Assembly (NCBI RefSeq): GCF_021532655.1
Contig: NZ_JAKGAS010000002.1
Coordinates: 62,001-126,000 of the forward strand
DNA from: Paraglaciecola algarum
GTDB lineage: Bacteria > Pseudomonadota > Gammaproteobacteria > Enterobacterales > Alteromonadaceae
Direction of reading: 5' to 3'
Length of the DNA stretch: 64,000 bases
Part shown: one piece after another, positions 29,604-39,236 of the stretch
Layout: every line of letters starts with the position of its first letter
Position numbering within the stretch: the stretch's first letter is position 1
The notes under the pieces: generated by a model
The model's database searches: none
Told to the model about the DNA's origin: nothing
Seen by the model: only the letters and a program-made list of their open reading frames with translations
Position numbers and translations under genes: made by a program

Positions 29604-30701
29604 ATGACTAAGTTCAACTGGAAACGGGCAGTGGTTAAAGTGGGTAGCAGTTTAATTGCTCCTACCAATAATCAGTGCAGTACCCAGTATTTAGAAGCTA
29701 TCGCCCAATTTATTAGCGCTAGCCGTAAGCAAGGTAAAGAAGTGATTTTGGTCTCTTCGGGGAGTGTTGCGGCTGGAAAGGGTAAAATTGCTCATAAGCA
29801 TAAACCTTCTATTGCTGAAAAGCAGGCCATGGCGGCTATAGGGCAAACTCAGATGATGGCTAATTGGGCAAGTTTGTTTGATTTTGATTGCGCACAAATA
29901 TTGTTAACTTCGGATGATTTACATAACCGAACTCGATACGTCAATATCAAAAATACTTTGCGTGAATTATTGAAAAATAACGCACTACCTATAGTCAACG
30001 AAAATGACACAGTAGCGGTTAACGAATTAAAAGTAGGCGACAACGACAACTTGGCCGCATACACGGCCTTGGTTGCTGAAGCTGATACTTTGATTATCTG
30101 TTCTGATATTGACGGTTTATATGATGCTGACCCAAGAAAAAATCCACAGGCTAACTTGATGCCTTTGGTCGATAAAATCGACCAAAGTATCTATGATTTA
30201 GCGGGTGGAGCTGGCAGTGATGTTGGAACCGGCGGTATGCAAACCAAAATACAAGCTGCTGAAAAGTGCGTTAATTCAGGTATCCAGACCTTAATAGTAA
30301 ATGGTCGTGACGAACAATCCTTTTTAAGTCTGGCTAAAGGTGAAATTCCCGGCACTTTATTTGTTCCTAATAAAAGTTTAGCCAGTGCTCGAGATAATTG
30401 GTTACGACATACTTTAAAAGTAAAAGGTAATATAGAAATCGATCTAGGGGCCAAAAAGGCATTGTTGGAAAATGGTGCTTCTTTGTTACCTTCGGGTATT
30501 ACCGAGATTAATGGGACGTTTGATTCAGGCGAAGCGGTCAATATTTGTTTTCAACATCAACCCATAGCTAAAGGATTAGTGATGTATAACACAGCAGATC
30601 TAATGTCTATTCAAGGACTGAATAGCAGTAAAATCGAATCTAAATTAGGTTACTCTTTGAGTGAAGCCGCTGTGCATAGGGATGATTTAGTATTGTTATA
30701 A
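29604..30701 (+). CDS. proB: Glutamate 5-kinase
   Basis: First enzyme of proline synthesis, phosphorylating glutamate. From the ATG at 29604 it has 365 residues (E. coli 367), with an N-terminal amino-acid kinase domain (VVKVGSSL at 10-17; SDIDGLYDADPR near 160) and a C-terminal PUA domain (from about 275). The ATG is chosen over the in-frame TTG at 29589 because GAGGA (29594-29598) lies five bases before it. proA follows after 49 bases; the pair is presumably an operon, with feedback inhibition by proline as usual for ProB. Confidence 0.97.
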   Translation: MTKFNWKRAVVKVGSSLIAPTNNQCSTQYLEAIAQFISASRKQGKEVILVSSGSVAAGKGKIAHKHKPSIAEKQAMAAIGQTQMMANWASLFDFDCAQILLTSDDLHNRTRYVNIKNTLRELLKNNALPIVNENDTVAVNELKVGDNDNLAAYTALVAEADTLIICSDIDGLYDADPRKNPQANLMPLVDKIDQSIYDLAGGAGSDVGTGGMQTKIQAAEKCVNSGIQTLIVNGRDEQSFLSLAKGEIPGTLFVPNKSLASARDNWLRHTLKVKGNIEIDLGAKKALLENGASLLPSGITEINGTFDSGEAVNICFQHQPIAKGLVMYNTADLMSIQGLNSSKIESKLGYSLSEAAVHRDDLVLL

Positions 30702-30750
30702 ACAGGGCTTTCAAGCCAAAATTTTTTAATTATTTAAAAGAGGATTTATC

Positions 30751-32001
30751 ATGAGTTTTTCTATTGCCGACGCGGCGCAGCAAGCTAAAAAAGCAGCCCG
30801 CCAAGTAGCAAATTTAAATGCTGAACAAAAAAATCAATTATTAGTCGATATTGCTGAGGCTTTATCTGTCAATACACCCAGCATTTTAGCAGCCAATGAG
30901 AAAGACTTAGCAGCAGGCAAAGAAAATAATTTAGATGCGGCCATGTTAGATCGCCTAGCGCTAGATCCTTCACGTATACAAGGCATTGCCGATGCTGTAG
31001 TTGAAATTGCAGGGCAAGTTGATCCAGTAGGCAATATCTCTAGTATTCAGCGCATGCCAAGTGGCATTCAAGTGGGTAAAATGCGTATTCCATTGGGTGT
31101 TATTGCCATGATTTATGAATCACGCCCGAATGTGACCATAGATGCCGCAGCTTTGTGCTTAAAAGCCGGAAATGCAGTTATATTGCGTGGTGGTAAAGAA
31201 GCATTACATTCTAATTTAGCTTTGGCTGAATGTATTAAATCTGCGTTGGCTAAACATAATATCGATCCTGCGGCTGTGGTGGTTATCCCTGATACTGATC
31301 GCGCCGTAATGAATGAATTAATGACGTTAAATGAGTCCATTGACTTAATTATCCCAAGGGGCGGCGAAGGCTTAATTCGTTTTGTTTCTGAAAACAGTCG
31401 TATTCCTGTTATTCAGCACTTTAAAGGTGTATGTCATCTGTATATAGATAGTGATGCTGACCAAGTCAAAGGCTTGAATATACTTAAAAATGGTAAAACT
31501 CAGCGCACAGGTGTGTGTAACTCTTTAGAAACCTTAGTGGTACATAAAGATGTGGCAGAGTCATTTTTGCCGAAAGCTGCAGCTATGTTAGCCGAGCACA
31601 ATACTGTGATACATGCTTGTGAAAACAGTATTGGTTATTTTTCTGGTGCACAAGCGGCAACAGTAGACGATTGGCATGCTGAATATTTAGCTATGGAAAT
31701 TGCGGTAAGAGTGGTTGATGATTTTGAGCAAGCGATTGAACATATTGAAGAATATAGTTCTGGTCATACAGAGGTAATTGTTTCTCAAGATTATTCAAAA
31801 ACCCAAGAGTTTATTCGCCGTATTAATTCTGCTGTAGTGATGGCTAATGCTTCATCTCGTTTTTCTGACGGTGGTCAGTTGGGCTTAGGGGCTGAAATTG
31901 GTATATCTACCAGTAAGTTACATGCCTATGGCCCTATGGGCGCAGAATCACTTACTACCGAAAAATTTATTGTGATGGGTGATGGCGAAGTTCGTTCTTA
32001 A
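30751..32001 (+). CDS. proA: Glutamate-5-semialdehyde dehydrogenase
   Basis: Reduces gamma-glutamyl phosphate to glutamate semialdehyde in proline synthesis. 416 residues as in E. coli (417). The catalytic cysteine lies in QRTGVCNSLETLVVH, and the NADPH-binding Rossmann region includes IPLGVIAMIYESRPNVT and NAVILRGGKEA. The C-terminus GLGAEIGISTSKLHAYGPMGAESLTT is canonical. Its last 20 bases overlap the start of the HAD gene that follows. Confidence 0.98.
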   Translation: MSFSIADAAQQAKKAARQVANLNAEQKNQLLVDIAEALSVNTPSILAANEKDLAAGKENNLDAAMLDRLALDPSRIQGIADAVVEIAGQVDPVGNISSIQRMPSGIQVGKMRIPLGVIAMIYESRPNVTIDAAALCLKAGNAVILRGGKEALHSNLALAECIKSALAKHNIDPAAVVVIPDTDRAVMNELMTLNESIDLIIPRGGEGLIRFVSENSRIPVIQHFKGVCHLYIDSDADQVKGLNILKNGKTQRTGVCNSLETLVVHKDVAESFLPKAAAMLAEHNTVIHACENSIGYFSGAQAATVDDWHAEYLAMEIAVRVVDDFEQAIEHIEEYSSGHTEVIVSQDYSKTQEFIRRINSAVVMANASSRFSDGGQLGLGAEIGISTSKLHAYGPMGAESLTTEKFIVMGDGEVRS

Positions 32002-32521
32002 CGAATTACACGGTATAACGCATTTTCTGTTTGATTGGGGAGACACCTTAATGGTGGATCTACCTAATCAAACAGGACCAATGTGTGACTGGCCAGAGGT
32101 TAAAGTGGTTGAAGGTGCATTAGAATGCCTCAAATATTTAAACCAAGATGCTCAATGCCATTTAGCCACTAACGCTCAAGACTCTACAGAATTTCAAATT
32201 CGCCAAGCATTACACAAAGCAGGCTTGAGTGACTACATTCAACACATATTTTGCTGTGAAAATCTAGGTGTTGGTAAAAGCAAGCCTGATTACTTTCACA
32301 GAATAATAGAAAAACTAAATTCACCTGCCAAACAGATTATGATGATAGGTGACTCTTTAGAAAAAGATATTTATCCTGGGTGTAAAGCTGGGATCAAAGT
32401 AATCTGGTTTAACCCAACAAAAAAGTCAGTTGAAACAGTAAATCAATCATTTGATTTACTACCGTTCAAGGGCATGGAAATTAATTCTTTATCAACACTT
32501 TGTATTGGCCATAAAGCTTAA
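31982..32521 (+). CDS. HAD-family hydrolase overlapping proA
   Basis: 179 residues from the ATG at 31982, inside the end of proA, so it is probably translated by coupling to proBA. Motif I reads FDWGDTLMVD: the first Asp is present, but the usual second Asp two positions on is Gly, with an Asp one further. Motif III/IV appear as GVGKSKPDYFHRI and MIGDSLEKDIYPGCKAG. Such DWGDT proteins form a recurring HAD subgroup of unknown substrate. A link to proline metabolism is only suggested by the overlap. Confidence 0.75.
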   Translation: MAKFVLNELHGITHFLFDWGDTLMVDLPNQTGPMCDWPEVKVVEGALECLKYLNQDAQCHLATNAQDSTEFQIRQALHKAGLSDYIQHIFCCENLGVGKSKPDYFHRIIEKLNSPAKQIMMIGDSLEKDIYPGCKAGIKVIWFNPTKKSVETVNQSFDLLPFKGMEINSLSTLCIGHKA

Positions 32522-32763
32522 AATAACTCTATATCTGTTGAGCTAGAGCTAATCACTCCTTGTTTTTTTTCAAAAAATACTCTTATTGTTTTCTTAACCA
32601 AAATAGAAGGTGGGTTAAAATACGAAGTTGTCCAATTATTTATCCATTAAAATCTCAACCGCCCCTTACTTATATCGATTGGCATGGGCAATGCTTACAG
32701 GCTTAAGAGGTAACATTATTCTTAATATAATTGAGACAAAATTAACATAGGCTGTAAAACAAA

Positions 32764-33135
32764 ATGAAAAAAATTAGTGGCAAGTATGGGGTTGATTGGT
32801 TAATGGCTACTTTCGCTTTGATTGGCATGTTGGCGGTGTTGCAGACTTTTATTATTGGAAAACATTTTATTATCCCTACTTTATTATTAGTGATCACAAT
32901 CGTACTGGGTAATTTAGCTTGGTACGGGTTTAAACAACTAAAATGGGCTCAATATGTCAATTTTTGGTGCATCAGTATTTTAACTAGCCATTGTTTCTTT
33001 GCATTGTTTTGGGCTAAGAAGTATCGAGAATTATTGGGCTCCTTATTTGAACCTGTAGCTATTGTGGTTACCATTTTACTGTTTTTGCTTTCTTGGTTTT
33101 ATGCGCGTAATAATCAACTTTTTAGTAAAACTTAG
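32764..33135 (+). CDS. Small four-helix membrane protein, unknown
   Basis: 123 residues with four hydrophobic segments (about 13-30, 35-53, 62-80, 96-115) and a basic N-terminus (MKKISGKYG). I recognise no family. The ATG follows a short A-rich leader without a strong ribosome site. It stands alone: 242 bases of featureless sequence (32522-32763) precede it and a convergent peptidase gene follows. The hydrophobic pattern is regular enough to make it a likely real gene. Confidence 0.65.
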   Translation: MKKISGKYGVDWLMATFALIGMLAVLQTFIIGKHFIIPTLLLVITIVLGNLAWYGFKQLKWAQYVNFWCISILTSHCFFALFWAKKYRELLGSLFEPVAIVVTILLFLLSWFYARNNQLFSKT

Positions 33136-33173
33136 ATACCATTTCTAAGTACACAACTGGTTAAGTAAAAGCA

Positions 33174-34694
33174 TTATTGGGATTTAGGTATTACTCCACT
33201 AGCTGATTGCTCTAACATGGCATGGTAAAACTGCACTGAACGAAGATAGTCGTTTACACTTATTTGTTCGTTTATACCGTGGAATTGTTTAAGTGTATCA
33301 GAGTTGAAAGTCACCATCATAAAGCGGTAGATATTGTCTGATAGTTCATGAAAATGCCTAGCATCTGTGGCGCCTATCATTAAATAGGGTGCGACGAGTA
33401 TGTTCTGATCAATACGTCTAATGGTAGATTCAATTAAATTAAAACCGTAGCTGTCGGCTGGTGAAACAGTTGAAGCTTCATTGGCTAGTTCTGCCGTGAT
33501 TGTGACTTGTGGGTCATCAATCACCTTCTCTAAATGGGCGTGAATACTGTTTATTGTATCACCAGGCAAAATTCTAAAATTGACTACAGCACTAGCCACA
33601 GTGGGCAATACGTTAGATTTGCTACTGCCTTGTAACATAGTCACAGCTGTGGTGGTGCGTGAGCTTGCTGCGGTACTGGGTTTGGCTGTGAGTACTTGCA
33701 TCACAATCGGTTCGAGTATCCACAAGTTAGCTAAGGGTAGACGTAAAGATAAATCGGTCGCGTAACCAATCCGTTCAAACATTAGCTCAAAAAAATCAAC
33801 TTTAGCTTTAAAAGGATTATTTTCAACCTTGACGATTGCTTGGGCTAATATGCCAGCCGCTGTATGCGCTGGTGGTTGAGATGAGTGGCCACCTTCGCCT
33901 TTTACAGTCAATCGAAAGTTAACAAAGCCTTTTTCTGCCACGCCAATTAAGGCTACTTGTTGAGAGATACCAGGTACTAAACCATCAGCAATTATGCCAC
34001 CCTCATCCATTACAAACTCAAAGCGAGTATTCGTTTGTTTAAAATATTTAGCTATGGCTACAGCGCCTTTTCCGCCCACTTCTTCGTCATGACCAAAAGC
34101 AAAGTAAATACTACGTTTGGGCTGTTTACCTGCGGATAAGTAGTGCTCCATAGCCTCCATTAGTGCTACTACACTAACTTTGTCATCTATGGCTCCCCTA
34201 CCCCAAATTGTGCCATCGATCACTTCGCCACCAAATGGGTTATGTAACCATTGATTTTTTGAAGCTTGGTCAACAGGTACCACATCCATATGTCCCATAA
34301 ATAATATGGGGGCAAGTTGAGTGTCACTTCCTTCAAAGTGAAATAACAAACTAAAGTCTTCAAATTTAGTTAACTGAGTTTTTTGATGAACCAGTGGAAA
34401 GTTATTGGCTAAAAATTGATGAAAATCTGTGAATGCCTGAGGATTAATTTGACTGGCATCATCATAAGATACGGTTGGAATTTGAATAGATTGGCTAAAT
34501 CGTTGAATAGCCTGTTGTGAATCAATATTGATGGCCGGAATAGGCTCGATAACTTGGAATTGGTTATTTTCAAATACAGTAAAGCTTCGATAAAAAAGCA
34601 CTGAAATGAGTAGTCCTACGAGTATGGCAATAGATATCAATATTTTTTTCATCGGTGGACTACTTACTTTCACAATAAAGGATAAACTTAACAT
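33174..34694 (-). CDS. M20-family metallopeptidase, membrane-anchored
   Basis: 506 residues. An N-terminal membrane anchor or signal (about 18-36) precedes a dizinc M20 carboxypeptidase-type domain: MGHMDVVPV (first zinc His), GRGAIDDKVSVVA (bridging Asp), FAFGHDEEVGGKGA (catalytic Glu and zinc Glu) and GATDARHFHELS near the C-terminus. An insert dimerisation domain lies in the middle. This resembles the PM20D1-like group, long-chain N-acyl or dipeptide hydrolases, in the periplasm. ATG 34694 has AAAGG 8 bases upstream; an ATG 14 codons later would give a more typical signal start and cannot be excluded. Confidence 0.85.
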   Translation of the reverse strand: MLSLSFIVKVSSPPMKKILISIAILVGLLISVLFYRSFTVFENNQFQVIEPIPAINIDSQQAIQRFSQSIQIPTVSYDDASQINPQAFTDFHQFLANNFPLVHQKTQLTKFEDFSLLFHFEGSDTQLAPILFMGHMDVVPVDQASKNQWLHNPFGGEVIDGTIWGRGAIDDKVSVVALMEAMEHYLSAGKQPKRSIYFAFGHDEEVGGKGAVAIAKYFKQTNTRFEFVMDEGGIIADGLVPGISQQVALIGVAEKGFVNFRLTVKGEGGHSSQPPAHTAAGILAQAIVKVENNPFKAKVDFFELMFERIGYATDLSLRLPLANLWILEPIVMQVLTAKPSTAASSRTTTAVTMLQGSSKSNVLPTVASAVVNFRILPGDTINSIHAHLEKVIDDPQVTITAELANEASTVSPADSYGFNLIESTIRRIDQNILVAPYLMIGATDARHFHELSDNIYRFMMVTFNSDTLKQFHGINEQISVNDYLRSVQFYHAMLEQSASGVIPKSQ

Positions 34695-34726
34695 CAGTAT
34701 AACCTTTCATTACGAGGATTAAACCC

Positions 34727-35620
34727 TTGTCTAATCCCTTGTTGTTTACTGTTGTGGTGTTAATTTGGGGCTCAACTTGGCTTGCTATTACTTTTCAATT
34801 TGGTGAAGTTGATCCCATTTTGTCCGTAGCCTATCGATTTTTTGCCGCTGCCCTAATTTTGTTTAGTTACTGTAAATTCAAAAAGTTACCTTTGCGTTTG
34901 CCCATACATATCCATCTTAAAATGGTGTTTGTGGGTTTGTGTTTATACACTATGGATTATTCCTTGTTGTATCAAAGTCAGCAATACATCATCAGTGCTA
35001 TCGTTGCCTTAATGAGCTCTGGTATGGTGTATATCAACGTCTTATTGCGTCGAGTTTTGCTCAAAAAACCGATTAGGTTTGAAGTCATGATTGGTGCTAC
35101 CTTAGGCATGGTTGGAATAGGTTTGATATTTTTACCTGAGTTTTCCAAAATATCTGCGAATGACTATTTAGTATTAGGCATTACATTTGCGTTAGGGTCT
35201 TTTTTCTTTGCTTCCTTAGGTAACGTAATTTCTGAGCGGATCCTCGATCATGGTACACCGGTAATCCAAATGAATTTTTGGGCTATGAGTTATGGTGTGG
35301 TGTTTTTATTAATTGCTGTTTTATTTAATGGTGTAGAGTGGGTCATTCCAACTAACCCTAACTATTACCTCTCCATGTTTTATCTAACTGTTTTTGGTTC
35401 AGTAATCGCTTTTGGCGCGTATATGCAATTAGTCAAACAAATGGGTTCTGACAAAGCGGCTTATGTGGTACTGGTCTATCCAATAGTTGCACTTGTATTG
35501 TCCACCATTTTTGAAGGGTATGTGTGGCATACCGAAGCCTTTATTGGTGTGGTTGTTGTGTTAATCGGCAACGGAATAGCTATGGGAAAAATACCTTTAG
35601 GTAAATTTCACTGTGATTAA
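34727..35620 (+). CDS. EamA/DMT-family transporter
   Basis: 297 residues with ten hydrophobic helices in two EamA repeats, the drug/metabolite exporter type, in the inner membrane. Start is TTG at 34727 after a GAGG site; the N-terminus reads SNPLLFTVVVLIWGSTWLAI, typical of the first helix. Substrate unknown. Divergent from the M20 peptidase with only 32 bases between, so promoters overlap the two starts. Confidence 0.85.
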   Translation: MSNPLLFTVVVLIWGSTWLAITFQFGEVDPILSVAYRFFAAALILFSYCKFKKLPLRLPIHIHLKMVFVGLCLYTMDYSLLYQSQQYIISAIVALMSSGMVYINVLLRRVLLKKPIRFEVMIGATLGMVGIGLIFLPEFSKISANDYLVLGITFALGSFFFASLGNVISERILDHGTPVIQMNFWAMSYGVVFLLIAVLFNGVEWVIPTNPNYYLSMFYLTVFGSVIAFGAYMQLVKQMGSDKAAYVVLVYPIVALVLSTIFEGYVWHTEAFIGVVVVLIGNGIAMGKIPLGKFHCD

Positions 35621-35783
35621 ATACCGTTATTTAATTTCAATAGACGCAATTAATATATGGGTGAAAGTTGATACAAGCAAAGTATTCTATGTGCCTTCAA
35701 CTGGTGAAAAAGATTCCTAATGGAGGTTGGATTTGTTGTGGCTCAAGGGTTTTATATACTTGCCGTTCTAATTAAGAGGTATT

Positions 35784-36386
35784 ATGAAAAAAATTGCGCA
35801 GTTACTCGAAAATAATAAAAATTGGTCTGAATCAACCAAAGAGGCGGATCCAGAATTTTTTAATCGTTTATCAGAAAGACAAAAGCCCGAATACTTGTGG
35901 ATAGGTTGTTCAGACAGTCGGGTTCCCGCTAATCAATTACTGGGCTTAATTCCTGGCGATATTTTTGTGCATAGAAATGTAGCCAATTTGGTGATCCACA
36001 CAGATTTTAACTGCTTGTCCGTACTGCAATATGCTGTGGATGTATTAAAAGTGAAGCACATTATTGTGTGTGGTCATTACGGTTGTGGTGGAGTGGATGC
36101 CGCACTGGGTGATCAACAATTTGGCCTGATTGATAATTGGTTAGGGCATATCAAAGATATTGCCTACAAACATAGAGAAGAGCTCGCTGCTTTGAATGAA
36201 CATGATCGTTCGGCACGTATGTGCGAAATAAACGTGATGGAGCAAGTTGAAAATGTACGCCGTAGTAATATCGTAAAAGATGCTATTGCTAGAGGACAAT
36301 TAATTAATATTCACAGTTGGATTTACAGCTTACGCAATGGCCGTGTGAAAGTTTTAGAAAACTCAGATAAGCCTGAACCAGAGTAA
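35784..36386 (+). CDS. can: Beta-class carbonic anhydrase
   Basis: Cytoplasmic zinc enzyme interconverting CO2 and bicarbonate. 200 residues, slightly shorter than E. coli Can (220). Zinc ligands C42, H98 and C101 and the catalytic D44-R46 pair fall at the E. coli positions (GCSDSRVP, GHYGCGG). The C-terminus is short and acidic (DKPEPE). The 163-base upstream gap (35621-35783) shows no recognisable element apart from a GAGG ribosome site. Supplies bicarbonate for carboxylations. Confidence 0.95.
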   Translation: MKKIAQLLENNKNWSESTKEADPEFFNRLSERQKPEYLWIGCSDSRVPANQLLGLIPGDIFVHRNVANLVIHTDFNCLSVLQYAVDVLKVKHIIVCGHYGCGGVDAALGDQQFGLIDNWLGHIKDIAYKHREELAALNEHDRSARMCEINVMEQVENVRRSNIVKDAIARGQLINIHSWIYSLRNGRVKVLENSDKPEPE

Positions 36387-36520
36387 GCAAAAATACTTAA
36401 TTTAAAGCTTAATATTTAGTCTCGTTGTGAGCTTCTAACCCTTACCTTGCTTGGTGTCTCCATAAAGAAGTTCTCTTTACGTAAACGTATTTCTGCATGG
36501 GACCCGTTACACCTAATGTT

Positions 36521-36548
36521 AGCCTCTGTTATACAGGGGCTTTTTTAT
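36521..36548 (+). terminator. Terminator in the gap after the carbonic anhydrase gene
   Basis: AGCCTCTG and ACAGGGGCT pair (one G-U), followed by TTTTTTATT. It lies 135 bases after the can stop, so it either ends can with a long 3' UTR or ends a small RNA starting in 36390-36500. The remainder of the gap to 36673 shows no other feature. Confidence 0.65.
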
Positions 36549-36673
36549 TGTGATATTTGGTTTAAAACCTACTAAGCAATCAAATTTGCTATAAAAAATA
36601 AAAGCACTATTGTTGGGGAATGATAAAATTTACCTTTTCTTAATTAACAGCTTAACAATTAACGGCTTAACTT

Positions 36674-37891
36674 ATGTCATCTAATCAACCACCATCCATA
36701 AACCAACACAAAGCCGATATCGGTTTGGTGGAATTTGTGGCGCTTATGGCTTTGATGACCTCAATTGTGGCACTAAGTATAGATGCCATGTTGCCTGCCC
36801 TACACCAAATTGGCATAGATTTGGCTGTGGATGATCCGCAAAAAACACATTTAATCGTGTCTTTGTTCTTTTTAGGCATGGCTTTTGGACAGTTGTATTA
36901 TGGACCACTGTCTGATGATAAAGGCAGGCGCTATGCGATTTTACATGGCCTAATTATTTTTGCTTTGGGTACCTTAGTTTGCATGTTTTCAGATTCCTTG
37001 CAGATGATGCTAATTGGCCGTGTGATCCAAGCTTTTGGTGTATCTGGCCCTAGAATTGCCACTTTAGCTGTGATCCGAGATAAATACGAAGGTGAAGCCA
37101 TGGCTCGAGTCATGTCTTTTATCATGATGATATTTATTCTGGTACCTATGTTGGCGCCGAGCTTTGGTCAAGCCGTATTAATATGGTTGTCTTGGCAGCA
37201 TATTTTTTCTTCCTTTTTATTGATAGGTTTGATCATAGGCGTTTGGTTTTTTGCTCGCCAACCAGAAACCTTACCCAAACATCTCAGAACGCCTTTTAGT
37301 TGGGCTAAGTTGTGGGAGTCCAGTCGCTATATTCTAACCCACAAAATAGTGATGTTTTACACCATATCATCGGGTATTATTTTTGGGGCGTTTTTAGCTT
37401 ACATTAGTGCCTCACAGACAATCTTTCAGTATATTTATGATACTGGTGAGATGTTTCCTATGTATTTTGCTCTGTTGTCATTTTCGATAGGTGTGGCGTC
37501 TTTTACCAATGGTACCTTAGTGATGCGCTTGGGTATGCGAACTTTGTGTACTTGGGCCATGATAGGTTGGATGGTCTTTTCGATTTTACTGACTATATTG
37601 TGTTTACAAAATGACGGCGTACCGCCTTTATGGCAGCTAGTATCGACCTTGTTTGGCGCTTTCTTTTGTATAGGTATATTGTTTGGCAATATCAATTCAA
37701 TGGCTATGCAGCCTTTAGGAAAAATGGCTGGACTAGGTGCTGCCATTATTGGTTCATTTAGTAGTTTTTTCTCGGTGCCTACAGCAGTATTTGTAGGTAG
37801 CTTTATCGACCAAACCATCACCCCCATCGCATTTGGTTTTGTCGGTTTTGGTGCCATTTCTTTTGTACTTTATTGGTACGCAGACAAATAA
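36674..37891 (+). CDS. Bcr/CflA-family multidrug efflux MFS transporter
   Basis: 405 residues with twelve membrane helices, the major facilitator type. The first helix MALMTSIVALSIDAMLPALHQIG and the loop FGQLYYGPLSDDKGRRYAI (MFS motif A) are characteristic of the Bcr/CflA drug-resistance group; motif C-like PRIATLAVIRD follows. Proton-driven export is inferred from the family; substrate unknown. Convergent with yrfG, with only 3 bases between stops. Confidence 0.88.
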   Translation: MSSNQPPSINQHKADIGLVEFVALMALMTSIVALSIDAMLPALHQIGIDLAVDDPQKTHLIVSLFFLGMAFGQLYYGPLSDDKGRRYAILHGLIIFALGTLVCMFSDSLQMMLIGRVIQAFGVSGPRIATLAVIRDKYEGEAMARVMSFIMMIFILVPMLAPSFGQAVLIWLSWQHIFSSFLLIGLIIGVWFFARQPETLPKHLRTPFSWAKLWESSRYILTHKIVMFYTISSGIIFGAFLAYISASQTIFQYIYDTGEMFPMYFALLSFSIGVASFTNGTLVMRLGMRTLCTWAMIGWMVFSILLTILCLQNDGVPPLWQLVSTLFGAFFCIGILFGNINSMAMQPLGKMAGLGAAIIGSFSSFFSVPTAVFVGSFIDQTITPIAFGFVGFGAISFVLYWYADK

Positions 37892-37894
37892 CGA

Positions 37895-38581
37895 TCAGTC
37901 AATATTAAAGGGTTGCGACATAATATCGTCGATTAAGTAACGATAATCTTGCACAGCTGAAAAGTTATCTATTTCTCGAATAGCTTGTTGGCTATCAGGG
38001 TTACTTACCGCCAATAAATGTTGAATTCCAAAATCTTGAGCTGCTTGTAAAATACCTAGGCTGTCGTCTACAAATAAAGTGTGTTTTGGATCAAAATTTA
38101 ACCTTGCTTGTAACTTTTGCCACAACTGTTGTGACTCTTTAGTTACGCCAAATTCATGGGTCGAAATTAATAAATCAATGTGTTCATCGAGTTGGGTGTG
38201 TTCTACTTTTAGCGACAAACTATCAGGGTGAGCATTGGTTACTAGAATCACCTCTCGTCCAGACGCTTTCAGTGCATCTAAAAAAGGGATAGTGTCATCA
38301 CGCATTTTTATCAGATGTTCAACTTCTCGCTTAGCTTCCACAATATTCATGTTCAACTTTTCTGCCCAAAAATCTAAACAATACCAACTTAAGGTGCCCG
38401 TTACTTTTTCATATTCTGTTTTAATAAATCTTGTGGCTTCTTCAATGGATATATCATTTTGTTTGGCTAGCTTTTGCGGAACATGGTGTAACCAAAAGTG
38501 ATTATCAAAATGTAAATCGAGCAATGTTCCGTCCATATCTAATAAAACAGTGTGAATTTCTTTCCAAGTAAGCTTTGACAA
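37895..38581 (-). CDS. yrfG: GMP/IMP nucleotidase YrfG-like HAD phosphatase
   Basis: 228 residues (E. coli YrfG 222). HAD motifs: LLDMDGTLLDLHFDNHFWLHHVP (motif I with the YrfG-specific FDNHFW), LVTNAHP (II), K in TKESQQLW (III) and FVDDSLGILQAA (IV). E. coli YrfG dephosphorylates IMP and GMP. Divergent from nudE across 88 bases; the same yrfG/nudE pairing exists in E. coli, which supports the call. Confidence 0.9.
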   Translation of the reverse strand: MSKLTWKEIHTVLLDMDGTLLDLHFDNHFWLHHVPQKLAKQNDISIEEATRFIKTEYEKVTGTLSWYCLDFWAEKLNMNIVEAKREVEHLIKMRDDTIPFLDALKASGREVILVTNAHPDSLSLKVEHTQLDEHIDLLISTHEFGVTKESQQLWQKLQARLNFDPKHTLFVDDSLGILQAAQDFGIQHLLAVSNPDSQQAIREIDNFSAVQDYRYLIDDIMSQPFNID

Positions 38582-38669
38582 GTGGCGTGTCCTTTATTTA
38601 ACAGGTATATTAAATACACTGATTTTTAAGTAGTTAATCGACTAACATCTATACTAACGTGAATTATTG

Positions 38670-39236
38670 ATGAGCAACATAAACAAAAATAAAAAGCTTC
38701 CTCAAATACATCAACGCAAAGTGATAGCAAAAAGTGCTTTATTTAAAATAGAGCAACTTGATCTAGAGTTTTCTAATGGCGAGCAACGAGTTTTCGAACG
38801 TATGACCGGCAGTGGTCGTGGTGCTGTGATGATAGTGCCGTTTATTAATGACCATGAGTTTTTATTAGTCAGAGAATATGCCGCAGGTACTCATACTTAC
38901 GAACTTGGGTTTCCCAAAGGTTTAATCGACCCAGGTGAAACGCCAGATATTGCGGCCAATAGAGAGCTAAAAGAAGAAGTGGGCTATGGTGCCAATCACT
39001 TGCTGCCATTGTATAATTTAAGTATGGCTCCGGCTTTCTTTAATTCTAAAATGGCCATTTTTATTGCACAAGATCTTTATCCAGAAGTGTTAGCTGGCGA
39101 CGAACCAGAACCTTTAGATGTGGTTAGATGGTCAATTTTTGAACTGGATGCTTTATTAGCCAGAGAAGATTTTATTGAAGCTAGGTGTGTTGCCGCTTTG
39201 TTATTAGTCGAAAAATGGAAAAAGGGGCAACAATGA
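38670..39236 (+). CDS. nudE: ADP-compounds hydrolase NudE (Nudix)
   Basis: 188 residues from the ATG at 38670 (E. coli 186); an in-frame TTG one codon earlier is ignored. Hydrolyses ADP-ribose, NADH and Ap3A. The Nudix box is intact, from GLIDPGETPD to RELKEEVGYG (about residues 91-113). Family-specific FERMTGSGRGAVMIVP and SMAPAFFNSKM are present. Its TGA overlaps the cysQ ATG (ATGA), and the yceI-like gene follows, so three genes form one operon. Confidence 0.95.
   Translation: MSNINKNKKLPQIHQRKVIAKSALFKIEQLDLEFSNGEQRVFERMTGSGRGAVMIVPFINDHEFLLVREYAAGTHTYELGFPKGLIDPGETPDIAANRELKEEVGYGANHLLPLYNLSMAPAFFNSKMAIFIAQDLYPEVLAGDEPEPLDVVRWSIFELDALLAREDFIEARCVAALLLVEKWKKGQQ

Noticed and set aside
33688..33699. 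GTGAGTACTTGC resembling an SlmA-binding site
   Set aside because: Matches only the first nine positions of GTGAGTACTCAC and lies inside the M20 peptidase gene; too weak to claim.
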